Shown here in pieces: positions 28,100 to 36,908 of a stretch of 37,306 nucleotides of DNA (the stretch's first letter is position 1; each line of letters begins with the position of its first letter). Source of the DNA: Endozoicomonas sp. YOMI1 (GTDB taxonomy: Bacteria; Pseudomonadota; Gammaproteobacteria; Pseudomonadales; Endozoicomonadaceae); contig NZ_JAHHPM010000457.1 in NCBI RefSeq assembly GCF_024606345.1, forward strand, positions 1 through 37,306. Reading direction: 5' to 3'. The position numbers were made by a program, and so were the translations under genes. Below the pieces are notes generated by a model. That model did no database searches, was not told where the DNA came from, and saw only the letters and a list, made by a program, of their open reading frames with translations.

Positions 28100-28127
28100 A
28101 AAAACCGGGGATATCCCCGGTTTTTTT
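28100..28127. terminator. Bidirectional Rho-independent terminator
   Basis: AAAAACCGGGG and CCCCGGTTTTT form an 11-bp perfect stem with loop ATAT; T-runs are present on both strands. It separates the convergent coiled-coil gene (plus) and yacG (minus) and would serve both. Confidence 0.92.
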
Positions 28128-28188
28128 GTGATTGGCCTTCATGTTGTCTTGAGAACTAATACCCATTCCAGCTTGTAAACATGGCTGC

Positions 28189-28389
28189 TTAATGTCGGGT
28201 GGGTAAGTCATCAAGCTCCCGGGACATCAGATCATCAAAGGCCGGATCACCCGGAATGGAAGGTTCTTCTTTTGCCCAGGCACCAAAGTCAATCAGCTTA
28301 CAGCGTTCTGAACAAAAAGGGCGGTACTTGCTTTCGGGGATCCACTTCACGGCTTTTCCGCACTGTGGGCATTTAACGGTTTTGGTCAT
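28189..28389 (-). CDS. yacG: DNA gyrase inhibitor YacG (zinc-binding)
   Basis: Small zinc protein that in E. coli binds GyrB and blocks gyrase-DNA interaction. The 66-residue product has the four zinc ligands Cys7, Cys10 (KCPQCGKAV), Cys26 and Cys30 ([17 protein letters not shown]), which is the YacG signature, followed by a disordered acidic tail. It is read from the minus strand, 37 bp downstream of bamD, so the two may be cotranscribed. This context differs from the usual pilD-coaE-yacG neighbourhood. The Shine-Dalgarno is weak. Confidence 0.92.
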   Translation of the reverse strand: MTKTVKCPQCGKAVKWIPESKYRPFCSERCKLIDFGAWAKEEPSIPGDPAFDDLMSRELDDLPTRH

Positions 28390-28426
28390 GCTGCTAACCA
28401 GATAGACTTAAAAAAGGTATATCGCC

Positions 28427-29371
28427 TCAATTCACCACAGGTGGCTGTGGGGGAGGTGCATCCTGAATTTTGGGTTTGGAGCTGCCAATCAAGCCGAAGG
28501 TAAGCGTGCTCCAGATGGATGGATCCACGTCTTCAAACACCTTGTAACCAACAAAATTGCCATTCTTGTCCAGTGCCGGGTGGTTCGGGTAGTTTAGCCT
28601 CAACACCTCCAGGGCCTCACCGGCGGGCTCTGGCAGTTCCAGATGTTGATAGCCTTCAACCATAATGGCCAGGGCTTCGGGTACGGCGGGTGTCTGTTGC
28701 ATATTCTCGACAACATAGCGCCCACGGTTGACCGCAGCGACATAAGCCTTACGTTTCAGATAATAGTTAGCGGCATGAATTTCATACTCGGCCAGCCGGT
28801 TACGCAGAGCAACCATGCGCTGGCGGGCATCCGGTACGTATTTGCTCTCAGGGTAACGGCTCAGCAATTCGGAAAACTCGTTAAATGAGACCCGGGCCTG
28901 GCCAGGGTCGCGGCGGGTCAGATCCATTGGCAGGTATCGTTCCAGCAGGCCCATGGACGCTGTGTTAGACGCCAGCCCTTTGATGTAATAGGCATAGTCT
29001 GCATCAGGGTGTTGCGGGTGCAGGCGGATAAAGCGGTCAGCTGCCGCCCTGGAGGCTTCAGGCTCGGCATTTTTGAAATAGGCGTAAATGATATCCAGCT
29101 GTGCCTGTTCAGCAAATGCACCAAAAGGATAGCGGGACTCAAGGGTTCTCAGAGATTTAATGGCTTCGGAATAGCGGCCGTCCTCAATTGCCTTGCTGGA
29201 CAGTTGGTAAAGCTCGGCCTCAGACAGGGCTTCCGGGAGTTGCTCTTTATTTTCGGTGGATGCGCAGCCAGCCAGAATGATAGCGGCAAATACCATCAAA
29301 ATGGATCTGGTCACAAACGGGGGGAGTACCCGGGGCAATTTTGCAGTCAACTTTTCAGTCAAGATGGTCAT
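28427..29371 (-). CDS. bamD: Outer membrane protein assembly lipoprotein BamD
   Basis: Essential lipoprotein of the BAM complex that folds beta-barrel proteins into the outer membrane. The 314-residue precursor has a basic N-terminal region, a hydrophobic signal segment (about 22-35) and a lipobox LAGC with lipidated Cys36. The TPR-like repeats follow: [59 protein letters not shown] and [20 protein letters not shown]. The leader is unusually long; I found no better in-frame start, since Met26 would leave too short a signal. The tail is longer than in E. coli and ends Pro-rich ([11 protein letters not shown]). Divergent from rluD, as is common. Confidence 0.95.
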   Translation of the reverse strand: MTILTEKLTAKLPRVLPPFVTRSILMVFAAIILAGCASTENKEQLPEALSEAELYQLSSKAIEDGRYSEAIKSLRTLESRYPFGAFAEQAQLDIIYAYFKNAEPEASRAAADRFIRLHPQHPDADYAYYIKGLASNTASMGLLERYLPMDLTRRDPGQARVSFNEFSELLSRYPESKYVPDARQRMVALRNRLAEYEIHAANYYLKRKAYVAAVNRGRYVVENMQQTPAVPEALAIMVEGYQHLELPEPAGEALEVLRLNYPNHPALDKNGNFVGYKVFEDVDPSIWSTLTFGLIGSSKPKIQDAPPPQPPVVN

Positions 29372-29620
29372 GGTGTTGATTGGTTTCCGTACTTTTCCCG
29401 TGCTCTGTACACATCATTTTCTGTCGTTTTCGACAACCACTCAGGCCTCAGAGGCTTCTTGTGATAAACTCTTCGAACCGATAAAAAGACTTACTCAAAC
29501 CCGCATTTAAACATAGTCTGCCGGAAAACGAAAAGACAAGATTTTACGGTGCCTTTGTTGTAGCCATGTGCTTTTGAGTTGTTGGTACTGAAAGTAAATT
29601 TCTGAACTGAGTGTTGCTGA

Positions 29621-30616
29621 ATGGGCGAAGTTATTAAACATCTTATCAAAGAGAGTATCAAGGAGACTATCAAAGAGAGTGTCACGGTGCCTGATGATCA
29701 GGGTGGTCGTCGATTTGATCAGATAGCGGCGGCCTGTTTTCCGGAGTTTTCCAGGGCCCGGCTTCAGGACTGGATTCGTGAGGGCTGTCTGGTGGTGGAT
29801 GGCGATGCCCGAAAGCCGAAAGAAAAGCTCTATGGCGGGGAGCAGTTATCTCTGTCCGTTGAGGTTCAGCCTGAAGGACAATGGGAGGCGGAGAATATCC
29901 CGTTGGATATTGTTTATCAAGATAACCATATCATTGTGATCAATAAGCCCCCAGGTCTGGTGGTTCATCCCGCTGCGGGAAACTTTACCGGGACGCTGCT
30001 CAATGCCCTGTTGTATCACTACCCGGATAATGCAGCGTTGCCACGGGCAGGCATTGTGCACCGGCTGGATAAGGATACCACCGGCCTGATGGTCGTTGCC
30101 CGTTCTCTGGCAGCGCACACCGACCTTGTTGCACAGCTGCAGGATCGTACGGTTCATCGCGAATATGAGGCGGTTGTTCGAGGCGTAATGACGGGAGGGG
30201 GTGTGGTTGATGCGCCCATCGGCCGACACCCGCAAAACCGCTTGAAGATGGCCGTTGTTCGCGGTGGCAAGCCGTCTGTTACCCATTTCCGGGTGGTGAA
30301 GCGTTATCAAGCGCACACGCATATCCGGCTTAACCTGCAAACGGGCAGAACTCATCAGATTCGTGTGCATATGAGTCACCAGCACTTCCCCCTGGTCGGT
30401 GATGACCTGTACGGTGGGGGGCTTAAGTTGCCCAAGTCATGCCCGGCTGCCTTGGAAGCAGTTCTGAGAGCATTCAGACGGCAGGCCCTTCATGCCCGTC
30501 AGCTTGGTCTGATACACCCTGTGACGGGAGAGTATATGGAATGGGATGTGCCCTTGACCGCTGATTTCCAGATGTTGTTGGACAGTCTGGCTGCCAATGA
30601 GCCGCTCTCTGATTGA
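29621..30616 (+). CDS. rluD: 23S rRNA pseudouridine(1911/1915/1917) synthase RluD
   Basis: Isomerises uridines of helix 69 in the 23S rRNA. The 331-residue protein has an S4 RNA-binding domain (about 28-85, RFDQIAAACFPEFSRARLQDW) and a catalytic domain with IVHRLDKDTTGLMVVA, where Asp150 is the nucleophile, and QTGRTHQIRVHM. The first 20 residues contain IKESIKETIKES, encoded by a 12-bp tandem repeat, and are not part of the family; there is no good ribosome site before ATG 29621, so the true start could be later (e.g. GTG near 29687). The gap to pgeF is 17 bp, indicating an operon. Confidence 0.95.
   Translation: MGEVIKHLIKESIKETIKESVTVPDDQGGRRFDQIAAACFPEFSRARLQDWIREGCLVVDGDARKPKEKLYGGEQLSLSVEVQPEGQWEAENIPLDIVYQDNHIIVINKPPGLVVHPAAGNFTGTLLNALLYHYPDNAALPRAGIVHRLDKDTTGLMVVARSLAAHTDLVAQLQDRTVHREYEAVVRGVMTGGGVVDAPIGRHPQNRLKMAVVRGGKPSVTHFRVVKRYQAHTHIRLNLQTGRTHQIRVHMSHQHFPLVGDDLYGGGLKLPKSCPAALEAVLRAFRRQALHARQLGLIHPVTGEYMEWDVPLTADFQMLLDSLAANEPLSD
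29645..29680 (+). repeat. Three 12-bp tandem repeats at the 5' end of rluD
   Basis: ATCAAAGAGAGT (29645), ATCAAGGAGACT (29657) and ATCAAAGAGAGT (29669), in frame as IKES/IKET/IKES. Each unit contains a purine-rich GAGAG or GGAGA core resembling a ribosome-binding site. Confidence 0.7.
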
Positions 30617-30633
30617 GACAGAGGAGAATGTGA

Positions 30634-31386
30634 GTGAGCAGTGAACGCTATCTTTGGGCTGAATGGCCTGCGCCGGAGGGTGTTAAAGCGTTAGTGACTA
30701 CCCGAAAGGGTGGACTGAGTGCAGCGGGTTTTTCCAGCTTCAACCTTGGGCTTTACTCCGGTGATGACCGGGAAACGGTTCGGGCAAATCGGCAGCTGCT
30801 TAAGCAGGATCTTGATCTGGTAACATCCCCGATGTGGTTAAAACAGGTACATGGTATTGAGGTTGCCGATGCCAATGCTGATAACCAGGAAACGGAAGCA
30901 GACGCAGCTGTTTCCCGCCAACCGGGATCAGCCTGTGCGGTGTTAACGGCAGACTGTTTACCGGTTCTATTCTGTAATCTGGAAGGAACGGTAGTCGCTG
31001 CGGCTCATGCTGGCTGGAAAGGGTTAGTGGCCGGGGTTCTTGAAGCGACGGTTCATTCCATGGGAGTGCCTCCGGAAACCATCATGGCCTGGCTCGGGCC
31101 TGCTATCAGTCAGCATAATTTCGAGATTGGACCAGAAGTCAGAGAGCAGTTCCTGGCAGAAGATATTGGCTGCTCTGAAGCATTTATCCCCGGCCGTGGT
31201 GATCGCTGGCTTGCCGATCTTTATTTACTGGCGCGCAGGCGGCTGAACAGGCTTACCGTTAACCGGGTGTACGGCGGTGAGTTTTGTTCATATGACCAGT
31301 CTGATCTTTTCTATTCTTACCGCCGTGATGGAAAAGCGTCGGGAAGGATGGCCTCCCTGATTTGGAGGGTGCCATCCCTGCCCTGA
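30634..31386 (+). CDS. pgeF: Peptidoglycan editing factor PgeF (YfiH; purine nucleoside phosphorylase family)
   Basis: YfiH/LACC1-family protein. In E. coli it removes wrongly incorporated L-Ser from UDP-MurNAc-peptides; family members also show purine nucleoside phosphorylase activity. The 250-residue product has the copper/zinc-site residues His73 (LKQVHG), Cys108 (TADCLPVLF) and His125 (AAHAGWKG), plus NLGLYSGDD near 37-45 and LGPAISQHNFEIG. Start is GTG 30634 with AGGAG at 30622-30626. It follows rluD closely, as in E. coli. A GC-rich hairpin covers the 3' end of the gene but has no T tract. Confidence 0.95.
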   Translation: MSSERYLWAEWPAPEGVKALVTTRKGGLSAAGFSSFNLGLYSGDDRETVRANRQLLKQDLDLVTSPMWLKQVHGIEVADANADNQETEADAAVSRQPGSACAVLTADCLPVLFCNLEGTVVAAAHAGWKGLVAGVLEATVHSMGVPPETIMAWLGPAISQHNFEIGPEVREQFLAEDIGCSEAFIPGRGDRWLADLYLLARRRLNRLTVNRVYGGEFCSYDQSDLFYSYRRDGKASGRMASLIWRVPSLP

Positions 31387-31431
31387 TACAGACCTTGCCT
31401 GAGCCTTTTGCCATACCCGCTTGAATGCCTC

Positions 31432-31908
31432 CTACTTCTGCTCCGGGAAGGGAGAAGGTTCCTCAGGAATGGTGGGGAGTGAACAGGTACGGGTGCAGTT
31501 AGCAGTCCGGCGATGGATATGGGATTCTAATGCCTGTTTTTGCTCGGTGCCGGGTCTGGTTAAACAACGGTTGTCTTCCGGGTAACTGTGATCAGCAGGC
31601 TTACGTGCCGGTTGGAAAGTGCTCATACAGGCTGTCACCGGTGCAGGTTCTACTTTGCGCAGAACCAGTTCGATCCATTGGCTTTCTGAGGGTATTTGCG
31701 CAGTAAATATTTTTCTTCCGAAGTATCCAGACAGGCTGTCGAAACTTTGTAAATACGGGGTCGGAGAACTTATCGTTGCTATTTGTTCGTGTTTATAGTG
31801 GCTATTGGTGTTTGGCGGTTTTTTTTGATAGGCATCGGATCGAGTAGAAACCTTTTGAGGGTTTTGCCGGGTGAAATTTAACCCATTGATGCCACCTAAA
31901 CAGTTCAT
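31432..31908 (-). CDS. Hypothetical protein, 158 residues (orphan between pgeF and clpB)
   Basis: I do not recognise this product. ATG 31908 has a good ribosome site on the minus strand (GAGGA about 9 nt upstream), and the frame stays open for 477 bp in a gap where no other gene exists. The protein is hydrophilic, with no membrane segment or signal peptide. It has a Gln/Lys/Ser-rich N-terminal part, a more ordered middle (SQWIELVLRKVEPAPVTACM), four scattered Cys in the C-terminal two-thirds, and a Pro/Glu-rich end. pgeF and clpB are normally adjacent, so this is an insertion or a lineage-specific gene. It may not be expressed. Confidence 0.5.
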   Translation of the reverse strand: MNCLGGINGLNFTRQNPQKVSTRSDAYQKKPPNTNSHYKHEQIATISSPTPYLQSFDSLSGYFGRKIFTAQIPSESQWIELVLRKVEPAPVTACMSTFQPARKPADHSYPEDNRCLTRPGTEQKQALESHIHRRTANCTRTCSLPTIPEEPSPFPEQK

Positions 31909-32020
31909 TCAGTTAATCCTCATAATGGCGGGCTCAAAAAAAGCAGACTGGCAATGAAGGTGATTGGTTCCTGTTGATTAAATAAAAAGACGTTTTCGCA
32001 TTTATGATTTACCGTTCATC

Positions 32021-32049
32021 CTTGAAATGCCGCACACCAGCACTATAAG
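32021..32049 (+). promoter_or_regulatory. Heat-shock-like (sigma32) promoter of clpB, overlapping a sigma70 match
   Basis: CTTGAAA (32021-32027) matches the sigma32 -35 element exactly; CACTATAA follows 13 bp later as a partial match to CCCCATNT. TTGAAA with TATAAG (32044-32049, 16-bp spacer) also makes a plausible sigma70 promoter. It is about 73 bp upstream of clpB, a classic heat-shock gene. Confidence 0.55.
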
Positions 32050-32121
32050 TAGTTAACCAAATGAAATCATATTTTTAGAAGTAAGAATCGGATTAGAGAA
32101 CATGAGTAGGAGAAGGTCATT

Positions 32122-34704
32122 ATGAGAATGGATCAACTGACCAGCAAGCTCCAGTCAGCCCTGTCTGATGCCCAATCTCTGGCTATTGGCAAAGATAACA
32201 GTCAGATTGAGCCCATCCATCTTTTGCTTGCGCTTATCGACCAGAAGGGAGGCTCGGTCAAGCCTCTGCTGATGCAGGTTGGCTTTGCTGTGAACACTCT
32301 TCGTGGTGAGCTGGCCGACATGCTGGAACAGCTGCCCCGGGTGTCATCACCGACCGGTGATATTCAGACGTCTCAGGCTCTCTATCGAATGCTGAACCTT
32401 GCGGACAAAAAAGCACAACAGGCCGGTGATCAGTTTATTTCCAGTGAAACTATGCTGCTGGTCATGATGGAAGACAGTGGTCCGCTGGGCAAATTACTGA
32501 GCAGTCAGGGAGTCAGCCAGAAAGCACTGGAAAATGCCATTAAAAATATTCGGGGCGGCGCGTCTATTGACGACCCGAATGCGGAAGACTCTCGAAACTC
32601 CCTGCGCAAATACACCATTGATCTTACTGAGCGGGCAGAAGAAGGAAAACTGGATCCGGTCATTGGCCGGGATGATGAAATCCGGCGTACGATCCAGGTT
32701 CTGCAGCGAAGAACCAAAAACAATCCGGTGATTATTGGTGAGCCGGGCGTCGGTAAAACCGCCATTGTTGAAGGTCTGGCCCAGCGTATCGTCAATGGTG
32801 AAGTGCCTGAAGGTTTGAAAGGGAAAAGACTGCTATCGCTGGATATGGGCGCATTGATCGCCGGTGCCAAGTTCCGGGGAGAGTTTGAAGAGCGGCTGAA
32901 GTCGGTACTGAATGACCTGGCCAAACAGGAAGGCCAGATCATCCTGTTTATTGATGAAATACATACCATGGTGGGCGCCGGTAAGGCGGATGGTGCCATG
33001 GACGCCGGGAACATGCTGAAACCTGCACTGGCCAGGGGTGAGTTGCACTGTGTCGGTGCTACGACCCTTGATGAGTACAGGCAGTATATTGAGAAAGATG
33101 CAGCCCTTGAAAGGCGTTTCCAGAAGGTGCTGGTGGATGAACCCACTGAAGAGGATGCCATTGCTATTCTCCGTGGCCTGAAGGAACGCTATGAGGCGCA
33201 TCACGGGGTTGATATTACCGATCCGGCCATTATTGCCGCAGTCAAACTGTCCCAGCGTTATATCACTGATCGACAACTGCCGGATAAGGCGATTGATCTG
33301 ATTGATGAGTCCGCCAGCCGTATTCGTATGGAAATGGACTCCAAGCCGGAAGCCATGGATCGACTGGAACGTCGGCTGATTCAACTCAAAATAGAACAGG
33401 AAGCCCTGAAGAAAGAGGATGATGAAGCGTCCAGGGAACGTCTGGCCAGGCTGAATGAGCAGGTTGGTGAACTGGAGCGCGAGTATTCCGACATGGAAGA
33501 TGTCTGGAAAGCAGAAAAAGCCCAGTTGCAGGGGGGGCAGAAGCTTCGTGAAGCAAAAGAAAAACTGTTGATTGAGTTGGAAGCCGCCAGGCGGGCAGGT
33601 GATTTAACCAAAATGTCCGAAATTCAGTATGGCACCCTGCCGGAACTGGATAAACAGCTGGCACAGGCGGATGTCCTGGAAACCGGGGAGCATCAGCTGC
33701 TGAGAAACCGGGTAACGGAAGAAGAGATTGCCGAAGTGGTGTCCAAATGGACAGGCATTCCGGTTGCCAAGATGCTGGAGGGAGAGAAAGAGAAGTTGCT
33801 GCGTATGGAGGATGCGCTCCATAAACGTGTTGTTGGCCAGAATGAGGCAGTGGTTGCGGTTTCTAATGCGGTGCGGCGCTCCCGGGCCGGGTTAGCCGAT
33901 CCGAACCGCCCCAACGGCTCATTTATGTTCCTTGGCCCAACCGGTGTTGGTAAGACTGAGCTGTGTAAGGCCCTGGCTGAATTTCTGTTTGATACGGAAG
34001 ATGCCATCGTCCGTATCGACATGTCAGAGTTTATGGAGAAACACTCGGTTTCCCGCCTGTTAGGTGCACCTCCGGGGTATGTAGGTTATGAGGAAGGTGG
34101 TTACCTGACCGAAGCCGTGCGTCGTAAGCCATACTCTCTGGTGCTGATGGATGAGGTTGAGAAGGCACACCCGGATGTTTTTAATATTCTTCTGCAGGTA
34201 TTGGAAGATGGTCGTCTGACCGATGGTCAGGGGAGAACCGTAGACTTTAAAAATACCGTTATTGTCATGACGTCAAACCTGGGGTCTGACCTTATTCAGA
34301 CATTCCAGAACAAAGAGACCGGTGAAACCGATTTTGAACAGCTGAAGAGTACCCTGATCGAGGTGGTAGGCACGCACTTCCGACCAGAGTTTGTTAACCG
34401 GATTGATGAGGTAGTGGTATTCCATCCACTGGGTGCCAGCCAGATCAAATCCATCGCCAGCATACAGTTGGCCAACCTGGATCGGCGGCTGGCGGACAAT
34501 AACCTCCGGCTGGAGCTCTCTGACGAGGCAATGGATCAGCTGGCAGAAGTCGGTTTTGACCCGGTTTATGGTGCGCGACCATTAAAGCGGGCTATTCAAC
34601 GGAGCATAGAAAACCCGCTGGCTGAAGCCATTCTGTCTGGCCGATATAAACCAGGTGATACCATTAAGGTGGTGGTGCAGGATGGAGAGCTGGCGTTCTC
34701 CTGA
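32122..34704 (+). CDS. clpB: ATP-dependent disaggregase ClpB
   Basis: Hexameric AAA+ chaperone that extracts polypeptides from aggregates together with DnaK. The 860-residue protein has an N domain (about 1-145), NBD1 with Walker A GEPGVGKT at 206-213 and Walker B FIDEIHTM, the coiled-coil M domain (about 400-525, with alternating Glu/Arg/Leu heptads), and NBD2 with GPTGVGKT at 605-612 and [14 protein letters not shown]. The C-terminal D2 domain carries [19 protein letters not shown] strong AGGAGAAGG (32108-32116) precedes ATG 32122. No IGL/F ClpP-binding loop was seen, as expected for ClpB. Confidence 0.97.
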   Translation: MRMDQLTSKLQSALSDAQSLAIGKDNSQIEPIHLLLALIDQKGGSVKPLLMQVGFAVNTLRGELADMLEQLPRVSSPTGDIQTSQALYRMLNLADKKAQQAGDQFISSETMLLVMMEDSGPLGKLLSSQGVSQKALENAIKNIRGGASIDDPNAEDSRNSLRKYTIDLTERAEEGKLDPVIGRDDEIRRTIQVLQRRTKNNPVIIGEPGVGKTAIVEGLAQRIVNGEVPEGLKGKRLLSLDMGALIAGAKFRGEFEERLKSVLNDLAKQEGQIILFIDEIHTMVGAGKADGAMDAGNMLKPALARGELHCVGATTLDEYRQYIEKDAALERRFQKVLVDEPTEEDAIAILRGLKERYEAHHGVDITDPAIIAAVKLSQRYITDRQLPDKAIDLIDESASRIRMEMDSKPEAMDRLERRLIQLKIEQEALKKEDDEASRERLARLNEQVGELEREYSDMEDVWKAEKAQLQGGQKLREAKEKLLIELEAARRAGDLTKMSEIQYGTLPELDKQLAQADVLETGEHQLLRNRVTEEEIAEVVSKWTGIPVAKMLEGEKEKLLRMEDALHKRVVGQNEAVVAVSNAVRRSRAGLADPNRPNGSFMFLGPTGVGKTELCKALAEFLFDTEDAIVRIDMSEFMEKHSVSRLLGAPPGYVGYEEGGYLTEAVRRKPYSLVLMDEVEKAHPDVFNILLQVLEDGRLTDGQGRTVDFKNTVIVMTSNLGSDLIQTFQNKETGETDFEQLKSTLIEVVGTHFRPEFVNRIDEVVVFHPLGASQIKSIASIQLANLDRRLADNNLRLELSDEAMDQLAEVGFDPVYGARPLKRAIQRSIENPLAEAILSGRYKPGDTIKVVVQDGELAFS

Positions 34705-34849
34705 TTGATAAAACTACGGATTGAACGATTTACCACCAAGCCTTACGTTAGCAGGTAACTTTTTCAAGGGAAGAGATGGACTGCCTGCTTCCTCAGGATA
34801 CTCTTCCTCTGTTTTGTAAAATCTGCAATAGGATTTGCAAGAGGTATTT

Positions 34850-35653
34850 ATGTATCCAGTGGTTGTATCCGATCTTGATGGAACTCTGCTAACCAAACAG
34901 CATGAGCTTTCTCCCAGAACCCGTGAAGTCATTCAGGGCCTGAGCGAGAAAGGTATCAAATTTATTTTTGCTACTGGCCGCCACTTTCAGGATGTTGAAA
35001 GGATAAGAGCACAGCTTGACGTGGATATGTATCTGATCACCAGCAATGGTGCCAGAGTTCATAATCCGAAAGGGGAAATGATTGTTCAGCACGATATTAA
35101 TCCCGGGCTGGTGCATCCATTATTGTCCCTGCGAAAACCCTTTGAAGATAAGGTTCATACCAACGTTTATCAGGGAGAGCAGTGGCTGGTTGAGGTTGAG
35201 CATAGGGACCTCCATGCGTTCAGTAAGGAGAGCGGCTTTACCTATCATACGGCTGATTTTGATGCTGTTGAAACCCCTGCCATCCAGAAGATCTTTTTTG
35301 TCGCGGAATCTCACGCTGACTTATTGCCATTATCTGACCAGGCTCGTGAATTGTATGGTGATCAGCTTTATATGACCTACTCTCTGCCTGAGTGCTTTGA
35401 AATTATGGCGCCTGGTGTTTGCAAGGGGACGGCACTGGAAGAGGTGCTAAAGCTGAAAGGTTATGGGCTGCAGGATGCCATTGCTTTTGGTGATGGTATG
35501 AATGACTTTGAGATGCTGTCCAGCGTCGGTAAAGGTGTTGTGATGGGTAATGCTGACCCATCGCTGGTGAACAGTCTGCCGGGATTTGAGTGTATTGGTC
35601 ATTGTGATACCCACTCGGTGGCTGAGTACCTGGCGAAGCTGTACTGCCTTTAA
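34850..35653 (+). CDS. yigL: HAD-IIB phosphatase, YigL-like (pyridoxal phosphate phosphatase)
   Basis: Cof-type HAD phosphatase. The 267-residue product aligns closely with E. coli YigL, which dephosphorylates pyridoxal phosphate and sugar phosphates: SDLDGTLLTKQHELSPRTRE (motif I with Asp8 and Asp10), FATGRHFQDVERIR, YLITSNGARVH, the C2-type cap, CFEIMAPGVCKGTALE (motif III Lys) and AIAFGDGMNDFEML (motif IV). Start at ATG 34850, with GAGG 34841-34844; an in-frame TTG at 34835 is less likely. There is no obvious terminator after it. It appears to mark the edge of the conserved region, with repeat-rich genes beyond. Confidence 0.9.
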   Translation: MYPVVVSDLDGTLLTKQHELSPRTREVIQGLSEKGIKFIFATGRHFQDVERIRAQLDVDMYLITSNGARVHNPKGEMIVQHDINPGLVHPLLSLRKPFEDKVHTNVYQGEQWLVEVEHRDLHAFSKESGFTYHTADFDAVETPAIQKIFFVAESHADLLPLSDQARELYGDQLYMTYSLPECFEIMAPGVCKGTALEEVLKLKGYGLQDAIAFGDGMNDFEMLSSVGKGVVMGNADPSLVNSLPGFECIGHCDTHSVAEYLAKLYCL

Positions 35654-35730
35654 CGATTTCCTGTTGGTGGTCCGTTTGCCACATCGCTTCATCGGCATGG
35701 CCATCAACAGTGACCACCGTTTTCATTGAC

Positions 35731-35785
35731 AGTGGTTTGTGTTAGAGAGGAACTTTTATAAGAAAGAACAGTCCTTACTTCTGAT
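35731..35785 (+). promoter_or_regulatory. Conserved 5' block upstream of repeat-protein gene, copy 1
   Basis: This 55-bp segment (AGTGGTTTGTGTTAGAGAGG..., ending at CTGAT) recurs almost unchanged at 37152-37207 in front of the second family member, with only a few differences. It contains GAGAGGAAC and TATAAGAAAG. It is likely to hold the shared promoter or an RNA leader. TTGAC occurs just upstream in both copies, but spacing to TATAAG is too long for a standard promoter. Confidence 0.55.
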
Positions 35786-35823
35786 TCAATTATTCAATTA
35801 TTCAATTATTCAATTATTCAATG
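35784..35823 (+). repeat. ATTCAATT octanucleotide microsatellite running into the start codon, copy 1
   Basis: Four perfect tandem ATTCAATT units (35784-35815) are followed by ATTCAATG, whose last three bases are the ATG start. An in-frame TGA at 35782 means the tract itself is not translated as part of this gene. There is no Shine-Dalgarno in the usual window; the nearest (GAGAGG, about 35745-35750) lies before the repeats, so unit number changes its distance to the start. Confidence 0.85.
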
Positions 35824-36840
35824 TCTGATCCATATTTTAATTCACGCTCCTTGTATTTGCAGTTTCACAAAGCGTATGAGTCTGTTATGTCAAGCAATGG
35901 ATTGGTTTTGACTGGCTGGCCGCAGCAAAGAGGTTTAGCATTTGGACTGCAAGTTGAACAAACTGCGCCGGGCAAGTATTTAAACGTCTTGATCCCATGT
36001 GGTGCAAGCTTCAACAACCCATTCAGTGATCTCCATTTTAAAAAAGTGCCAGCCAAAGTTATTTCTTCTCAAGACTCTGAACAAAGCGAGCCGTTAGACT
36101 TATCACATAAACCCGGGGCATACCAATCAATCGATCAAAATACTAACATGCTTACCGACCGGTCAGAATTAAGAATTGATCGGGTTTGGAGTATGGCCGG
36201 TGAAGCGAGTTCTCACTTAAACTCTATAAATGCTAATCATCTTCCACTTACTTCAACATTGAAAGACACTGCTGGAAAAAGTATTTCAGGTTTAGGGAAA
36301 TCAACCTCACAAAGCTTATCTGTTGCTGATATTCATCACAATCCTGGTGAATCTCTGACTATCTCTCATGATAAGACTTGCCAGAAGGCTTGCGAACGGT
36401 CAGAAAAACAGAAGGCTTGCAAACGAGCCTGGGCACAGTCCGAGAAAGGGAAGGCTTACCAGAAGGCTTACCGTGAGTCAGAGAAAGGGAAGGCTTACCA
36501 GAAAGCTTACCAGAAGTTTTACGTACAGTCCGAGAAAGGGAAGGCTTCCAGACGAGCTTACGCACAGTCCAAGAAAGGGAAGGCTTGCCAGAAGGCTTAC
36601 GAGCAGTCCGAAAAACGGAGGGCTTACAAGAAGGCTTACCAGAAGACTCACTTGGCTGCTTACCAAAAAGCTTACCAAAAGGCTTACTATAGAGCTTTCA
36701 AGAATACCGGTGATAAAGAACAAGCAAAAATCGCTGCCAGGCAAGCTGCCAACTTTTTAACAGAATTGAATAAAACAAAAAATAATAAGGTTGAATCAAC
36801 CTCTATTTCTCCACTCCTGCCCGCTTTTCAAGTTGATTGA
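35821..36840 (+). CDS. Tandem-repeat basic protein (Ala-Tyr-Gln-Lys / Ser-Glu-Lys-Gly-Lys repeats)
   Basis: No known family is recognised. The 339-residue product has three parts. An N-terminal domain (about 1-80) contains YFNSRSLYLQFHKAYESV and LNVLIPCGASFNNPF, probably folded. A Ser/Asn/Asp-rich linker (about 81-184) includes PLDLS at 91-95. A strongly basic repeat domain (186-292) is built of 13-residue units with consensus A-Y/C-Q-K-A-Y-x-x-S-E-K-G-K. A C-terminal segment follows (GDKEQAKIAARQAANFLTELNK, given by position about 297-318). There is no signal peptide or membrane helix. The next gene in the array begins with a near-identical N-terminus. Nucleic-acid binding or a host-directed role are possibilities without direct support. 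Confidence 0.82.
   Translation: MSDPYFNSRSLYLQFHKAYESVMSSNGLVLTGWPQQRGLAFGLQVEQTAPGKYLNVLIPCGASFNNPFSDLHFKKVPAKVISSQDSEQSEPLDLSHKPGAYQSIDQNTNMLTDRSELRIDRVWSMAGEASSHLNSINANHLPLTSTLKDTAGKSISGLGKSTSQSLSVADIHHNPGESLTISHDKTCQKACERSEKQKACKRAWAQSEKGKAYQKAYRESEKGKAYQKAYQKFYVQSEKGKASRRAYAQSKKGKACQKAYEQSEKRRAYKKAYQKTHLAAYQKAYQKAYYRAFKNTGDKEQAKIAARQAANFLTELNKTKNNKVESTSISPLLPAFQVD
36376..36696 (+). repeat. Intragenic 39-bp-unit repeat region
   Basis: About seven imperfect units encoding the 13-residue motif, typified by GAGAAAGGGAAGGCTTACCA. Units differ mainly where Tyr alternates with Cys, Trp or Ser. Some units carry extra four-residue AYQK insertions (near residues 229-232 and 278-288), so the period is not strict. 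Confidence 0.85.
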
Positions 36841-36908
36841 GTAGTCAGCAATCGAAGGGTAAGAAGATTCTGGTTGCTGTCCTCTGGATAGGCAAACGGT
36901 AAAACCTG

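Noticed and set aside
31346-31377. GC-rich hairpin (GGATGG/CCATCC with inner CCTCC/GGAGG) at the 3' end of pgeF as a terminator.
   Set aside because: It lies inside the coding sequence and has no following T tract; a Rho-independent terminator is not supported.
35403-35726. 107-codon minus-strand frame over the 3' end of yigL and the following gap.
   Set aside because: Mostly antisense to yigL. The first 27 residues (MKTVVTVDGHADEAMWQTDH and on) fall in the intergenic gap and read plausibly, so a gene remnant is possible, but the rest is a shadow and no ribosome site supports it.
35784-35823. CRISPR or attachment-site interpretation of the ATTCAATT tract.
   Set aside because: Units are contiguous with no spacers, and the tract is an 8-bp microsatellite.
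36359-36760. Alternative-frame open regions through the 39-bp repeats (plus-strand 36368-36760, minus-strand 36359-36565 and 36478-36744).
   Set aside because: A repeat unit of 39 bp (multiple of three) keeps all frames open; the frame with a leader and a matching paralogue is the 35821 one.
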